From a bacterium (GTDB taxonomy: Bacteria; Hinthialibacterota; Hinthialibacteria; Hinthialibacterales; Hinthialibacteraceae), in contig WGLV01000022.1 of assembly GCA_016125385.1 (NCBI GenBank), positions 248,001 through 312,000 on the forward strand: 64,000 bases of DNA. The letters are read 5' to 3'. The stretch's first letter is position 1. Every line of letters begins with the position of its first letter. Shown here piece after piece: positions 53,573 through 63,541 of this stretch. A model generated the notes under the pieces. That model saw only the letters and a list, made by a program, of their open reading frames with translations, was not told the DNA's origin and searched no databases. A program made the translations under genes and the position numbers.

Positions 53573-55065
53573 GACGCGGCCTCGGTAACGGCTTCACGGA
53601 CGGAGGAAGTTTGACTCTCCATCTCATCGCCGAAGATGCGTTCAATGAAAGCGTTCTCGAAAGGACGGGTGATCAGACTGACGACAGGGATGAGAAGAAT
53701 CGGCGTCAGCATGGCGATCGCGCCCGCCAGCGGGATGCCTTTGGGACCAAGATAGCCGCTCAAGCCGATGGAGATTCCCAACCCCGCAAGCAGCCCGGTA
53801 ATGGCGGCGGTTCTGGTGGTTCGTTTCCAGAACAGGCCGTAGACGTAGGGGCCGATGAACGATCCCGCCAGCGCGCCCCACGAGATGACCATGAGATTGA
53901 CGATAATGGCGGGCTTCATCAGCGCGGTATACAGCGAAAGCGCAACGAAGACGCCGCAACAGACGCGCATCATCATCACGACGCGGCCTTTAGAGCGCTC
54001 GACGGGAAACAGGTCGCCGATCAGATCGATGACGATCGCCGAACTGGATACCAGGACGAGCGACGAGAGGCTCGACATCGAAGCGGAAATCACCAGCAGG
54101 AGGATAACCATCGCCACCCAGGCGGGCGTGTGTTCAGTCAGCAGACGCGGGATGAGCTCGTCGATGTTGGCGGGCGGCGTCTGGTAAAAGAGATGGGTCA
54201 ACGCGCCGGTATAATAGGCGCCAAACGTCATGACGACGGCGATCGCGGTGCAGACCAGGGCGGCGCGTTGGATGGAGGATTCATCCTTGATGGAATAAAA
54301 CTTCTGCACCATCTGAGGCATGCCCCACGGCCCCAGGCTGGTGATCAGGACGAGGCTGGCCAATGTCACCCACCCGGGGATTCCACCTTTCGCCAGCAGG
54401 CCGGGGGCGTACTCTGGAGCCATCAGTTGTCGCGTCGCTTCACCGAAGCCGCCCGCCTGGGAGACCAGCACGGTGACCATGATGGCGACGCCGATCAATA
54501 CGACGACGCCCTGAATCAGATCGGTGATCAACACCGCCAGGTAGCCGCCCATGATGAGATAAACGCCGGTGAGAATCGCCATGAAAGCCAGCGCATACGC
54601 ATAGGGGATCTGGAGGTTGACTTCAAAGAGATAACTCAGCCCCATGTACACCGACGCGGTGTAAGGAACGAGAAAGGCGAAGATGACGATCGCGGAAACG
54701 ATTTTAAGGAACCGGCTGTTGTAACGAGCCGCGAGAAACTCGGGCATCGTCATCGCGCCGAGGCGGTCCGTCATGCGTCGTGTGCGCGGGCCGAGAATCT
54801 TCCATGCGAGAAAAACGCCGACAAAGGCGTTGCCCGCCACGATCCACATCGTGTGCAAGCCGAAGCCCCAGCCCAGCTTGCCGGCATAGCCAATGAAGAG
54901 AACGGCGGAGAAATAGGTTGAACCGTACGCGAAGGCCGACAGCCACGGCCCGATATTGCGCCCCCCCAGAAAGAAGTCGCTGACGGTTTTGTTGCGGCCC
55001 ATGCAGAGCCAACCCACAAGCAACATTACGGCGATATACAGCACGACAATCACGATCTTGATCAC
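53569..55065 (-). CDS. Sodium/solute symporter (SSS family), first gene of the corrinoid operon
   Basis: 498 residues with 13 membrane helices. KTVSDFFLGGRNIGPWLSAFAYGSTYFSAV in the first helices and ISASMSSLSSLVLVSSSAIVIDL in helix 8 are SSS hallmarks and hold the Na+ site; it is closer to the PanF/PutP kind than to the symporter at 44130. The start is GTG 55065, 5 bases after GGAGGAG. Overlap with the UroD-like gene links transport and demethylation, so the solute is probably the methylated substrate (for example an amine, betaine or other methyl compound; this is inference). Confidence 0.92.
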   Translation of the reverse strand: MIKIVIVVLYIAVMLLVGWLCMGRNKTVSDFFLGGRNIGPWLSAFAYGSTYFSAVLFIGYAGKLGWGFGLHTMWIVAGNAFVGVFLAWKILGPRTRRMTDRLGAMTMPEFLAARYNSRFLKIVSAIVIFAFLVPYTASVYMGLSYLFEVNLQIPYAYALAFMAILTGVYLIMGGYLAVLITDLIQGVVVLIGVAIMVTVLVSQAGGFGEATRQLMAPEYAPGLLAKGGIPGWVTLASLVLITSLGPWGMPQMVQKFYSIKDESSIQRAALVCTAIAVVMTFGAYYTGALTHLFYQTPPANIDELIPRLLTEHTPAWVAMVILLLVISASMSSLSSLVLVSSSAIVIDLIGDLFPVERSKGRVVMMMRVCCGVFVALSLYTALMKPAIIVNLMVISWGALAGSFIGPYVYGLFWKRTTRTAAITGLLAGLGISIGLSGYLGPKGIPLAGAIAMLTPILLIPVVSLITRPFENAFIERIFGDEMESQTSSVREAVTEAAS

Positions 55066-55447
55066 AGGTGCTCCTCCAAAGGTGAATAATCGATCGAAAG
55101 AAGGACGCGAACTCATGAGAGCGGTTTCACGTCTCATTAAAATTTAACATGTTTTTGGGAGAAAATCCCTACCCAAAGCATTATGAATCATGAAAAATAT
55201 TCCTGTTACCCGGGCGCCGACGGATTTTATTATGGTCAACATCTCGGTTTTCCTGTATTTACGCCGATCGTACCAAGGCGCATCACAAACGTTGTTTCTT
55301 TACTCGCTTCACGGCGAATGAATGAATGTCATTTGTTACTTTGTTACACTGTATATATGGGAAGGCTGTATCGGGTATGTCTTTCCGCTCAAGCATCCAT
55401 CGGTGTTTCACTCAATCTTTCCCCTTCGAAAATCTTCAGGAGATGAC
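55066..55447. other. Divergent intergenic region
   Basis: 382 bases. Contains a tandem direct repeat TTTGTTAC-TTTGTTAC (55332-55347) just upstream of TATATA (55352-55357), a possible promoter/activator site for the plus-strand gene, and a short GGGA-TTTTC-TCCC hairpin near 55161-55173. An 87-codon frame at 55183 looks spurious. Confidence 0.45.
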
Positions 55448-58288
55448 ATGAACGAATTGAAATGGTTGGCTGGTTTTCTCAGCGTGATGGCGATATTCAC
55501 GTTTTCGGTTCACTCGGATGAAGCGCAATCGGCGGCTCGGCTCGAGTTGTTTAAGGGGCGCACATTCAGCGCGCCCGCCGGAGAACGGTATTGCCAGAAG
55601 AATCCGGACGGGGAAACCGTGTTACCCAACGGGCGGGTCGTGACTCCAAGAGGCAAGACGATTCTTGTCGAGCCGCATCCATACGGTCTTGCGCTGTCGA
55701 AGGATGGGAGCATGCTGGTGACCGCTAACAGCGGAACGGACCCGTTTTCGTTTTCGGTGGTGGAAAATCCGTTCTCCGAATCACCAACGGCGTTTGACAT
55801 CCCGGAAGGCGTTAAGACCGATTCAGGCGTTCTGAACGCGTGTTTTATGGGGCTGGCGTTTTCGCCCGATCAACCCGGTGTGATCTATGCGTCGGGAGGA
55901 GACGACGGCACGGTGATGGTCTGGGACCTCAAGCAGAAGAAACGGTTAGCCACCATTGAACTAAACACCGAGTTTGAAGGCCGTAAATGGGAAGACAGCT
56001 ATACGGGCGACCTCGCGCTGAGCGCGGATGGCACGCGGTTGTACGTGGCCGATCAGATGAATTTTCGCGTGGTGATTATTGATACAGCCAAACGCGAGAT
56101 CGCGGGCGTGGTTCCGGTGGGCCGCTATCCGTTTGGAGTCGAGCTGACGCCGGACGGCAAAACGCTGTTCGTGGCGAACATCGGACTGTTTGAATACAGC
56201 GCGGTGGAAGGCTTCAACCCGGAAGATTACAACGACACGGGTCTGGCGTTCGCCGCGTTCAAATACAATTCAGAAGAAATGAAAAACGGAGCGGTGGTGG
56301 AAGGCAAGAAGGTCCCCGGCCTGGGCGACCCGAACGATGAACAGGCGGTATCGGTGTACGCCATCGACGTTTCCGAACCGGGGCATGAAACGGTAAAGGC
56401 GCGCATCAAGACGGGGGTACTGGTCGGGGAGAAGGTTGAGGACATCCCCGCGTTGAGCGGCGCCGCGCCGAACTCCATCGTCTGCGATGAACGTTTGGTG
56501 TACGTCTCAAACGGAAAGAATGATTCGATCTCGGTGATTGACGCGAAGACGCTTAAGATCGTCGATGAAATTCAGATTCGCATGCCCAAGCCGTTTCACG
56601 TGCTGCGCGGAGTGATTCCATTTGGGTTGGCGCTGTCCGCGGATGGGAAACGGTTGTACGCCGCTGAATCGGGCATCAACGCGGTCGGCGTGATCGATAC
56701 GGAAAAACGTGAAACGATCGGTCATATTCCGGTGGGGTGGTTCCCCAGCAAACTGGCGGTTTCGCCCGACGGCAAGTCGCTGTGCGTCGCCAACGCGAAA
56801 GGCTTTGGGGCCGGTCCGAACGGCGGTCCGGGCGTCGATCTGCACGGCAGGCAGGGCATCGGGGGGCTGATGCGGGGGACGATCTCGATTTTCGATATCC
56901 CTTCGGATGAAGAACTGCGTGGTGAAACGCAACGCGTGATGGACAACAATTTTCGTGAAGGCGGCGCACGGCCGGGCGAAGTGAGTGAAGACAATCCGAT
57001 TCCGCCCTATCCCGGCGCGTTTGAATCGCCCATCAAGTACACGGTGTTCATCGTCAAGGAAAACCGGACCTACGATCAGGTGTTCGGCGAACTGGAAGGC
57101 TCGAACGGCGAGCCCTCGCTGGCCGATTTCGGTTTTAACCGGACGATTCGCTCGTCGCGTCGCCAGGACGACGTCGCCGAGAGCGTAAACGTCATGCCCA
57201 ATCACCAGGTGCTGGCGCGGCGATACGCCTGTTCGGATAACTTCTACTGCGACTCGGATCATTCAGCCGATGGCCACCGCTGGCTGCAGGGCGTGTACCC
57301 GGGCGTCTGGATGGAGACCGGTAATTCCGCGTCATATGGCGGCCGGCGCCGCGAGATCATCAATTCAAGCGCGCCGGGACGGCGAGCCGTCGTTGGATCG
57401 GCGGCCGCGCTGTTGCCGGAGGATTACATCGAAGTCGGTTCACTGTGGGATCACCTTGATTACTGGGGCGTCGACTTCTTTAACTTCGGCCTCGGGACGG
57501 AGTTTCCCATGGGGTATTACGGCGGCTCCAACCCGGAGGACGTGAAATACCCCGGGATCAAGATCGCCCTGAATTATCCTATCCCGGCGCCGTTGTTCGA
57601 TCGCACTTCGCGGTTGTTCGCGACCTACAATACGAATATCCCCGACCAGTTCCGCGCCGATATGTTCATCAAGGAACTGAACGACCGCTGGCTGTCGGGG
57701 AGCGAGCCGTTTCCACGCGTGATCACAATGTCGCTGCCCAACGATCACGGGGCCGGAGAGCGGCCCGCCGAGGGGCATCCTTTCCGGGAATCGTACATGG
57801 CCGATAACGATCTCGCGCTGGGGCGAATCATCGAAGCGCTGAGCCATACGCCGTGGTGGAAGGAGATGGCGATTTTCATCACCGAAGATGACGCGCAGGG
57901 GGGGCGCGATCACGTCGATCATCACCGCAGCATCGGTATGGTGGTGAGCCCGTTCGCCAAAAAAGGCTACGTGTCGCACGTCCATATATCCTTGCCATCC
58001 ATGCTGAAAACCATCAACCTGATTCAGGGGATTCCCTATATCAATCAGTACGACGCCATGACCAGCGACCTGTCCGACATGTTCCAGGCGAAAGCGGACG
58101 TTTCTCCCTATAATGCGGTTCCAGTCGACGCGCGGATATTCGATCCCGCCAAGGCGCTGGATCCGATGGACGCGGACTTCAACTGGAAGGCGCTGGGCGA
58201 GTTCCCTCCGATGGATAATCCCGAACTGATGCGGAAATGGATGAAAGAAGACGCGGAACGGCGGATGGAGGAAGATGACGACGATTAA
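55448..58288 (+). CDS. Secreted YVTN-propeller/phosphoesterase fusion
   Basis: 946 residues. Signal peptide (about 1-22), then a YVTN/WD-type beta-propeller to about residue 500 (GLALSKDGSMLVTANSG, RLYVADQMNFRVVIID, GVELTPDGKTLFVANI, RLYAAESGINAVGVID) and an alkaline-phosphatase-like phosphoesterase domain (PF04185 type) from KYTVFIVKENRTYDQVFGE (about 530) to ITEDDAQGGRDHVDHHRS (about 812-830) and the C-terminus. Likely hydrolyses phosphoesters outside the cell. ATG 55448 follows AGGAG. The final 14 bases overlap the next gene. Confidence 0.88.
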   Translation: MNELKWLAGFLSVMAIFTFSVHSDEAQSAARLELFKGRTFSAPAGERYCQKNPDGETVLPNGRVVTPRGKTILVEPHPYGLALSKDGSMLVTANSGTDPFSFSVVENPFSESPTAFDIPEGVKTDSGVLNACFMGLAFSPDQPGVIYASGGDDGTVMVWDLKQKKRLATIELNTEFEGRKWEDSYTGDLALSADGTRLYVADQMNFRVVIIDTAKREIAGVVPVGRYPFGVELTPDGKTLFVANIGLFEYSAVEGFNPEDYNDTGLAFAAFKYNSEEMKNGAVVEGKKVPGLGDPNDEQAVSVYAIDVSEPGHETVKARIKTGVLVGEKVEDIPALSGAAPNSIVCDERLVYVSNGKNDSISVIDAKTLKIVDEIQIRMPKPFHVLRGVIPFGLALSADGKRLYAAESGINAVGVIDTEKRETIGHIPVGWFPSKLAVSPDGKSLCVANAKGFGAGPNGGPGVDLHGRQGIGGLMRGTISIFDIPSDEELRGETQRVMDNNFREGGARPGEVSEDNPIPPYPGAFESPIKYTVFIVKENRTYDQVFGELEGSNGEPSLADFGFNRTIRSSRRQDDVAESVNVMPNHQVLARRYACSDNFYCDSDHSADGHRWLQGVYPGVWMETGNSASYGGRRREIINSSAPGRRAVVGSAAALLPEDYIEVGSLWDHLDYWGVDFFNFGLGTEFPMGYYGGSNPEDVKYPGIKIALNYPIPAPLFDRTSRLFATYNTNIPDQFRADMFIKELNDRWLSGSEPFPRVITMSLPNDHGAGERPAEGHPFRESYMADNDLALGRIIEALSHTPWWKEMAIFITEDDAQGGRDHVDHHRSIGMVVSPFAKKGYVSHVHISLPSMLKTINLIQGIPYINQYDAMTSDLSDMFQAKADVSPYNAVPVDARIFDPAKALDPMDADFNWKALGEFPPMDNPELMRKWMKEDAERRMEEDDDD

Positions 58289-59543
58289 CATAAAATACAC
58301 GGCCTGCTGCTTCGCCGCGATCGCATTCTTTTTTACGGTGAGAGGTAACGCTTGCGACGTGCCGGTGTTTCGCTACGCCTTGGAGCGGTGGGCGTCGGAC
58401 CCGTATGAGATCATCGTGATGATCGACGGCGAGCCCGGCGGGTTGGAGCGGAAAGCCATCGATGGACTGGTCTTGCGCTGGCTGCACGATCACCGTTCTT
58501 ATCTGGAGGGGATCGACCCGGCGGTGAAGGATCATTTCGACCGGTATGATACGCTTCTGCCCGGCATGACGGTCTCTGAAATCAGCGATGAGTTGAGCGC
58601 GCTGGAAATTCAAGAGGCGGATGAAGAACACCCGTTTCAGTATCAGGTTTCGTTTATCGATCTGTCTCAGCCTGAGTATCACGCCTATGCCGAATGGCTT
58701 CAAAAGACCGGCGTGGCGCCTCCCGCCGCGGCGTTGCGGTATCCCCGCTCGATGAACCGCGCCGAACCGATTTATGTGGTTCCGCTGGACGGCGCCGCGC
58801 TGGATCGATTGCTGAATTCACCCGTGCGGAACGAAATCGCCCGGCGGTTGATCGATGGGCATTCGGCGGTGTGGGCTTTTCTTGAATGCGGCGACGCGGA
58901 CAAAGACGCCGCCGCGCTGAAGACGTTAAAAGACGAGGCCGGGCGCATCGAAAAGGAATTACATCTCCCCGCACCGGATGAGCGCGCCGGGGTGGAGTCG
59001 ATTTTTCTGGATGAAACGCGGCGCGACGACCTGCGGCTGGAATTCTCCATCGTGACGGTAAGCCGCCATGACGACGCCGAGCGCGCACTCGTCTCCATGT
59101 TGACGCATAGCGAACCCGATCTGCCGATGTATGAAGACCAGCCGATGGTTTTCCCCATTTACGGGCAGGGCCGCGCATTGTACGCGCTGATCGGGAGCGG
59201 GATTAACCGGGAGACGGTAGAGCAGGCGGGCGAGTTTCTGGTCGGGCCCTGTTCGTGCCAGATCAAGGAGGAAAACCCCGGCGTCGATCTGCTGATTCCG
59301 GTTGACTGGAAAGCCGGGGTGACGGATCGCATGGTGCTCGATCGGCCCACGCCTTCGCCGATGGCGCCAATCGCTTACGCCACGGCCAGCGCACAGGCTT
59401 CAACCCCCGCCGCGACGTATCCGGCGAGTAGAGGAAGCGATTCGGTCATGCTACTTGTGCTGGGGCTGTCGTTCGGCGCGTTCATTCTGGCGGGAGCGGG
59501 CGCCACGGCGTTTATACTGATCAAACAAAAAGTTAACAATTGA
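58275..59543 (+). CDS. Secreted CDVPVFRYALERW-type protein with C-terminal membrane anchor
   Basis: 422 residues. Signal peptide to about residue 27, then CDVPVFRYALERW, a start sequence seen in hypothetical proteins of Planctomycetes-like bacteria. Middle part alpha/beta with LDRLLNSPVRNEIARRLIDGHSAVWAFLECGD, which resembles thioredoxin-like packing but has no CxxC. C-terminal membrane helix about 392-418. Overlaps the phosphoesterase gene by 14 bases, so it is coupled to it. No function can be assigned. Confidence 0.7.
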   Translation: MTTINIKYTACCFAAIAFFFTVRGNACDVPVFRYALERWASDPYEIIVMIDGEPGGLERKAIDGLVLRWLHDHRSYLEGIDPAVKDHFDRYDTLLPGMTVSEISDELSALEIQEADEEHPFQYQVSFIDLSQPEYHAYAEWLQKTGVAPPAAALRYPRSMNRAEPIYVVPLDGAALDRLLNSPVRNEIARRLIDGHSAVWAFLECGDADKDAAALKTLKDEAGRIEKELHLPAPDERAGVESIFLDETRRDDLRLEFSIVTVSRHDDAERALVSMLTHSEPDLPMYEDQPMVFPIYGQGRALYALIGSGINRETVEQAGEFLVGPCSCQIKEENPGVDLLIPVDWKAGVTDRMVLDRPTPSPMAPIAYATASAQASTPAATYPASRGSDSVMLLVLGLSFGAFILAGAGATAFILIKQKVNN

Positions 59544-59703
59544 CAGGCATGATGGCGTTCAGATATTCAACGATCGATGAAAGTAAACTCAGATTCATCC
59601 TGGCGAAATTCTCTTTCTCCGTGTGATTATCGCCAAATGTATCGAGGTTTAATCCGAACGAATTTCTAGCGCTCGATCACGGGCGTCATGGAAAGGTGTT
59701 TTT

Positions 59704-62700
59704 ATGCAGAACCGGTTCTGGATCGTACTGATCGCCGCCGCGCTGGCGGTATCCACCACGGCGCGCGCGGATAACTGGCCCATGTGGCGTTATGACGCCG
59801 CCCGCAGCGCCGCCTCGCCGGGCGCCATCGCCCGCGAGTTGTCGCTGAGCTGGACGCGGGATTACCCCGCGCAGAAGACGACGTGGGACGATCCCCTCAA
59901 TCAGGACCTGATGCACTTCGACCGCGTGTTTGAGCCGATCGTATTGGGGAAGACGATGTACATCGGGTTTAACGCGCTGGACCGAGTCGCCGCGCTCGAT
60001 ACGGAAACCGGCGATGAACGCTGGACGTTTTTCACCGATGGCCCGGTCAGGCTTCCCCTGGCGGGCGCTGATGGAAAGGTATTCGCCGCCTGCGACGACG
60101 GTTTTCTTTATTGTCTGAACGCCAAAGACGGGAGCCTGTTGTGGAAATACCGCCCCGCGCCCATCGAGCGGCGCATTCTGGGAAACCAGCGCCTGATCTC
60201 GACGTGGTCCATGCGAGGCGGGCCGGTAGTGAAGGACGGCGTGGTGTACGCCGCCGCCGGCATCTGGCCGATGATGGGGGTGTTTCTTTTCGCGCTCGAC
60301 GCGGAGACCGGCGGGGAAATCTGGGTGAACGACGGCGTCAGCGCCGATTACATGAATCAGCCGCATAACTCGCCTTCTTTCGCGGGCGTGGCGCCGCAGG
60401 GCGCACTTGCGCTGAATGGCGACGACCTGTTCGTGCCGGGGGGACGCTCGGTTCCCGCGTGTTTCGACGCGAAGACGGGCGACCTGCGCTATTACAAACT
60501 GGCGGAATCGGGGAAGACGGGCGGCGCGTTTACCTGCGCCATCGGCGATTTCTTCATCAACTATCATCGCGATTCGGTGGTCAGTCTGTACGACGCCCGG
60601 GATGGATCGCGTCTCGTTTCCGCGTTCGGCAAGGTTCCCGTGGTTACGCCCCAGGCGTTGTACAGCCGGGGGGAACAAATTCAGGCGTGGGATTTCACGA
60701 ATTTCGGCGAAGAGAGACGCGAGCGTATCACCAAGGACCGAACCGGCGCCGCGAAAGTGGTGATGGAATCGGTCTGGCGGCTCGACCCACTGTGGGCGTT
60801 CGAAGCCGACGCGCGCGGCGACCTGATCGAGGCGGGCGGCGTGCTGTACGCGGGCGGGGAGGGAAGCGTTTCCGCCGTGGACACGTCGAACGGCACGCCC
60901 GTACTGCTCTGGACTCAACCGGTCGAAGGCAAAGTCGAGAGACTGATCGCGGCGGACGGCAAATTGTTCGCGGTAACGCTGGAAGGGCGAATCTATGCGT
61001 TTTCCGAACGGGGCGGCCATGTGAAGAAACACCCTTTCATCACGCATGGGTATGAACCAAACGACGATGACGCAGACAAGGCGCGCTCGATACTCGATGC
61101 GTTTGGCGTCAGAGACGGTTATGCACTGGTACTGAACGCGAAACGCGGCGCGTGGATCGAATCGCTGTTGAACGAATCGGAGTTGCATCTCATCGCGGCC
61201 AGCGACGATGAAGGCGCCGTGAACGATCTACGCCGCCGTTTCGGCGAGGCGGGTTTGTACGGAGAGCGTTTCGCCGCTCTGAAGGGCGACGCGGTATCGC
61301 TGAACGCGCCCGCGTATTTCGCCAGCCTGATCGTGTACGATGACGCCCGGGCGGAAGATTTCAGCGATGAATCCATCACGGCGTTGTATCAATGCTTGCG
61401 TCCCTACGGCGGCATAGCGTGTTTTGAAGTGAATGAAAGCGACGCGCGCAAGTTGGCGAGCCGCCTGAAGAGCGCGAACCTGGAAGGGGCCAACATCGAA
61501 CGAAAAGACGGCTGGCTGACCGTCACGCGCAAAGGCGCCCTGCCTGGAGCGGACGACTGGACGCATAACTACGGCGACATCGCCAATACGGTGAAATCGG
61601 ACGATTCACGGGTACAGCTGCCATTGGGGATACTCTGGTTCGGCGGCAGCTCGAACATGGACGTGTTGCCGCGTCACGGTCACGCTCCATCGCCTCAAGT
61701 GATCGACGGCCGCGTATTCGTACAGGGGATGTCATCGCTCTCGGCGCGCGACGCCTACACAGGGCGAGTTTTCTGGAAGCGTGAATTCGACGATCTCGGC
61801 AACTACGGCGTCTATTACGACGACACGTACGCCGAAACTCCGCTGGACCCATCCTACAATCAAATCCATATTCCCGGCGCCAACGCGCGCGGGACCAATT
61901 ACGCAGCGACTCATGACGTCATTTACATCATCGAAGGCGGCAAATGCCGCATGCTCGATCCAGCCACGGGTGAAGATACGGGATCGATCGAGTTGCCCCC
62001 GTTCGAGAACGAATCGGAGCCGGAGAAGTGGGGGTACATCGGCGTCGATGGAGACAACCTGATCGCCGGGGCGGGACGAGTCAGCTACTTCGATTTTATC
62101 GATATGGGCGAAGGGCTTGACGCCAAAAAGAAACCTTTCGTGAATTTTGATGACGCGTCCAGCAAACGGCTGGTGGTGATGGATCGGCACAGCGGTGAAG
62201 TGAAATGGACTTTTACCTCCGAACTGGGCATTCGGCATAACGCGATCTGCGCGGGAGATGGGAAGCTGTATTGCGTCGACCGGATGCCGGATCCGGTGGC
62301 TGACGCGCTCAAGCGGCGCGGCAAGAAATTTTTTGGAACGCCGAGACTCTACGCGTTCGACCTTGAAACCGGAGACGTGGTCTGGAGCCGGTCGGAGGCC
62401 ATCTTTGGCACCTGGTTGAGCTATTCAAAGGAACATGACCTGCTGCTTGAGGCTGGGCGTCCATCGCGAGACATGATCGCGGGCGAGCCACAAGGGATGG
62501 CCGCCTGGAACGCCAAAACCGGCGAACTCTCCTGGCGTAACACCGCCGAATATAACGGACCGCCGATTCTTCACCACGACGAAATTATCACTGATCCGTA
62601 TGCGTTTAACTTGCTGACTGGTGAACGCGTCATGCGCAAAAATCCGCTGACCGGCGATGAAGCGCCGTGGATGTTTACCCGCGCATACGGATGCAACTAC

Positions 62701-63501
62701 GCCATCGCCAGTGAATACATGCTGACGTTCCGTTCGGCGGCGGCTGGTTTTTTCGATCTGGCATCGGATGGCGGCACGGGGAACTTCGGCGGATTCAAAT
62801 CAAGTTGCACCAATACGCTGATCGCGGCCGACGGGCTATTGAACGCGCCCGATTATACCCGGACCTGCTCCTGCCCGTATCAGAATCAGACCTCGCTGGC
62901 GATGATTCACGACCCAGGGGTGGAGATATGGACCTATAACCATCTTGAAGACGTGAACGGCCCCATCCAACGCGTCGGCGTCAATCTGGGCGCGCCTGGC
63001 GATCGGCGCGCCGATGGCGGCACGCTCTGGCTGGAATATCCCTTCGAAGGAGGCCCCACGCCTGAACTGGAGATTGAAGCCGAGCCGGACGGCGTAGCGT
63101 ATTTTCGCCATCACAGCGCCCGCATGAATGGCGGGGCGGCGCCGTGGATCGCGGCCTCTGGCGCGAAGGGGATCACCAGATTTCGTATACGTCTCGATCA
63201 AGACGGCGCCGCGAGCAAGGAATACGCCGTCCGGCTGGTGTTTTCAGAGCCGGAGGCATTGAAGCCGGGCGACCGGACATTTGACGTATTTCTGCAGGGT
63301 GAGCCGGTTCTGGAGAATTTTGACGCGGCCGCCGAGGCTGGTTCGATCAGAACAGGTGTCACTCGTGAATTCAAAAACGTGCGGGTGAGCGACTGGCTAA
63401 TGATAGAGTTGAAGGCGAGTGCTTCCACGCCGGATGCGAAGCCGATTCTTTGCGGCGTCGAAGTCGTTTCAAACGCCTCGCTGGCGATGTCCAGCGAGTG
63501 A
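59704..63501 (+). CDS. Secreted PQQ-like beta-propeller protein with nested Rossmann-like and malectin-like domains
   Basis: 1265 residues. Signal peptide (1-22, ARA-DNWP). PQQ-type blades, for example VAALDTETGDERWTF and LYCLNAKDGSLLWKY. Between about 470 and 600 there is a Rossmann/methyltransferase-like insert (GYALVLNAKRGAWIESLL, LHLIAASDDEGAVNDLRRR) with a degenerate SAM-binding loop; propeller blades then resume (LYCVDRMPDP, LYAFDLETGDVVWSRS). The last 100 residues look malectin-like (FDVFLQGEPVLENFDAAAEAG). Probably an outer-surface polysaccharide-related protein; enzymatic activity is unproven. Confidence 0.85.
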   Translation: MQNRFWIVLIAAALAVSTTARADNWPMWRYDAARSAASPGAIARELSLSWTRDYPAQKTTWDDPLNQDLMHFDRVFEPIVLGKTMYIGFNALDRVAALDTETGDERWTFFTDGPVRLPLAGADGKVFAACDDGFLYCLNAKDGSLLWKYRPAPIERRILGNQRLISTWSMRGGPVVKDGVVYAAAGIWPMMGVFLFALDAETGGEIWVNDGVSADYMNQPHNSPSFAGVAPQGALALNGDDLFVPGGRSVPACFDAKTGDLRYYKLAESGKTGGAFTCAIGDFFINYHRDSVVSLYDARDGSRLVSAFGKVPVVTPQALYSRGEQIQAWDFTNFGEERRERITKDRTGAAKVVMESVWRLDPLWAFEADARGDLIEAGGVLYAGGEGSVSAVDTSNGTPVLLWTQPVEGKVERLIAADGKLFAVTLEGRIYAFSERGGHVKKHPFITHGYEPNDDDADKARSILDAFGVRDGYALVLNAKRGAWIESLLNESELHLIAASDDEGAVNDLRRRFGEAGLYGERFAALKGDAVSLNAPAYFASLIVYDDARAEDFSDESITALYQCLRPYGGIACFEVNESDARKLASRLKSANLEGANIERKDGWLTVTRKGALPGADDWTHNYGDIANTVKSDDSRVQLPLGILWFGGSSNMDVLPRHGHAPSPQVIDGRVFVQGMSSLSARDAYTGRVFWKREFDDLGNYGVYYDDTYAETPLDPSYNQIHIPGANARGTNYAATHDVIYIIEGGKCRMLDPATGEDTGSIELPPFENESEPEKWGYIGVDGDNLIAGAGRVSYFDFIDMGEGLDAKKKPFVNFDDASSKRLVVMDRHSGEVKWTFTSELGIRHNAICAGDGKLYCVDRMPDPVADALKRRGKKFFGTPRLYAFDLETGDVVWSRSEAIFGTWLSYSKEHDLLLEAGRPSRDMIAGEPQGMAAWNAKTGELSWRNTAEYNGPPILHHDEIITDPYAFNLLTGERVMRKNPLTGDEAPWMFTRAYGCNYAIASEYMLTFRSAAAGFFDLASDGGTGNFGGFKSSCTNTLIAADGLLNAPDYTRTCSCPYQNQTSLAMIHDPGVEIWTYNHLEDVNGPIQRVGVNLGAPGDRRADGGTLWLEYPFEGGPTPELEIEAEPDGVAYFRHHSARMNGGAAPWIAASGAKGITRFRIRLDQDGAASKEYAVRLVFSEPEALKPGDRTFDVFLQGEPVLENFDAAAEAGSIRTGVTREFKNVRVSDWLMIELKASASTPDAKPILCGVEVVSNASLAMSSE

Positions 63502-63541
63502 AGTCAACCCTGTGGCCGCTGTTTTACGGCTTTAGTCAATC

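Noticed and set aside
53611-54921. 436-codon frame antisense to the symporter
   Set aside because: Asp/His/Arg-rich shadow of membrane helices.
55183-55446. 87-codon frame upstream of the phosphoesterase gene
   Set aside because: Overlaps the promoter region, has no ribosome-binding site and resembles no family.
59686-61188. 500-codon frame antisense to the PQQ-propeller gene
   Set aside because: Shadow frame without motifs.
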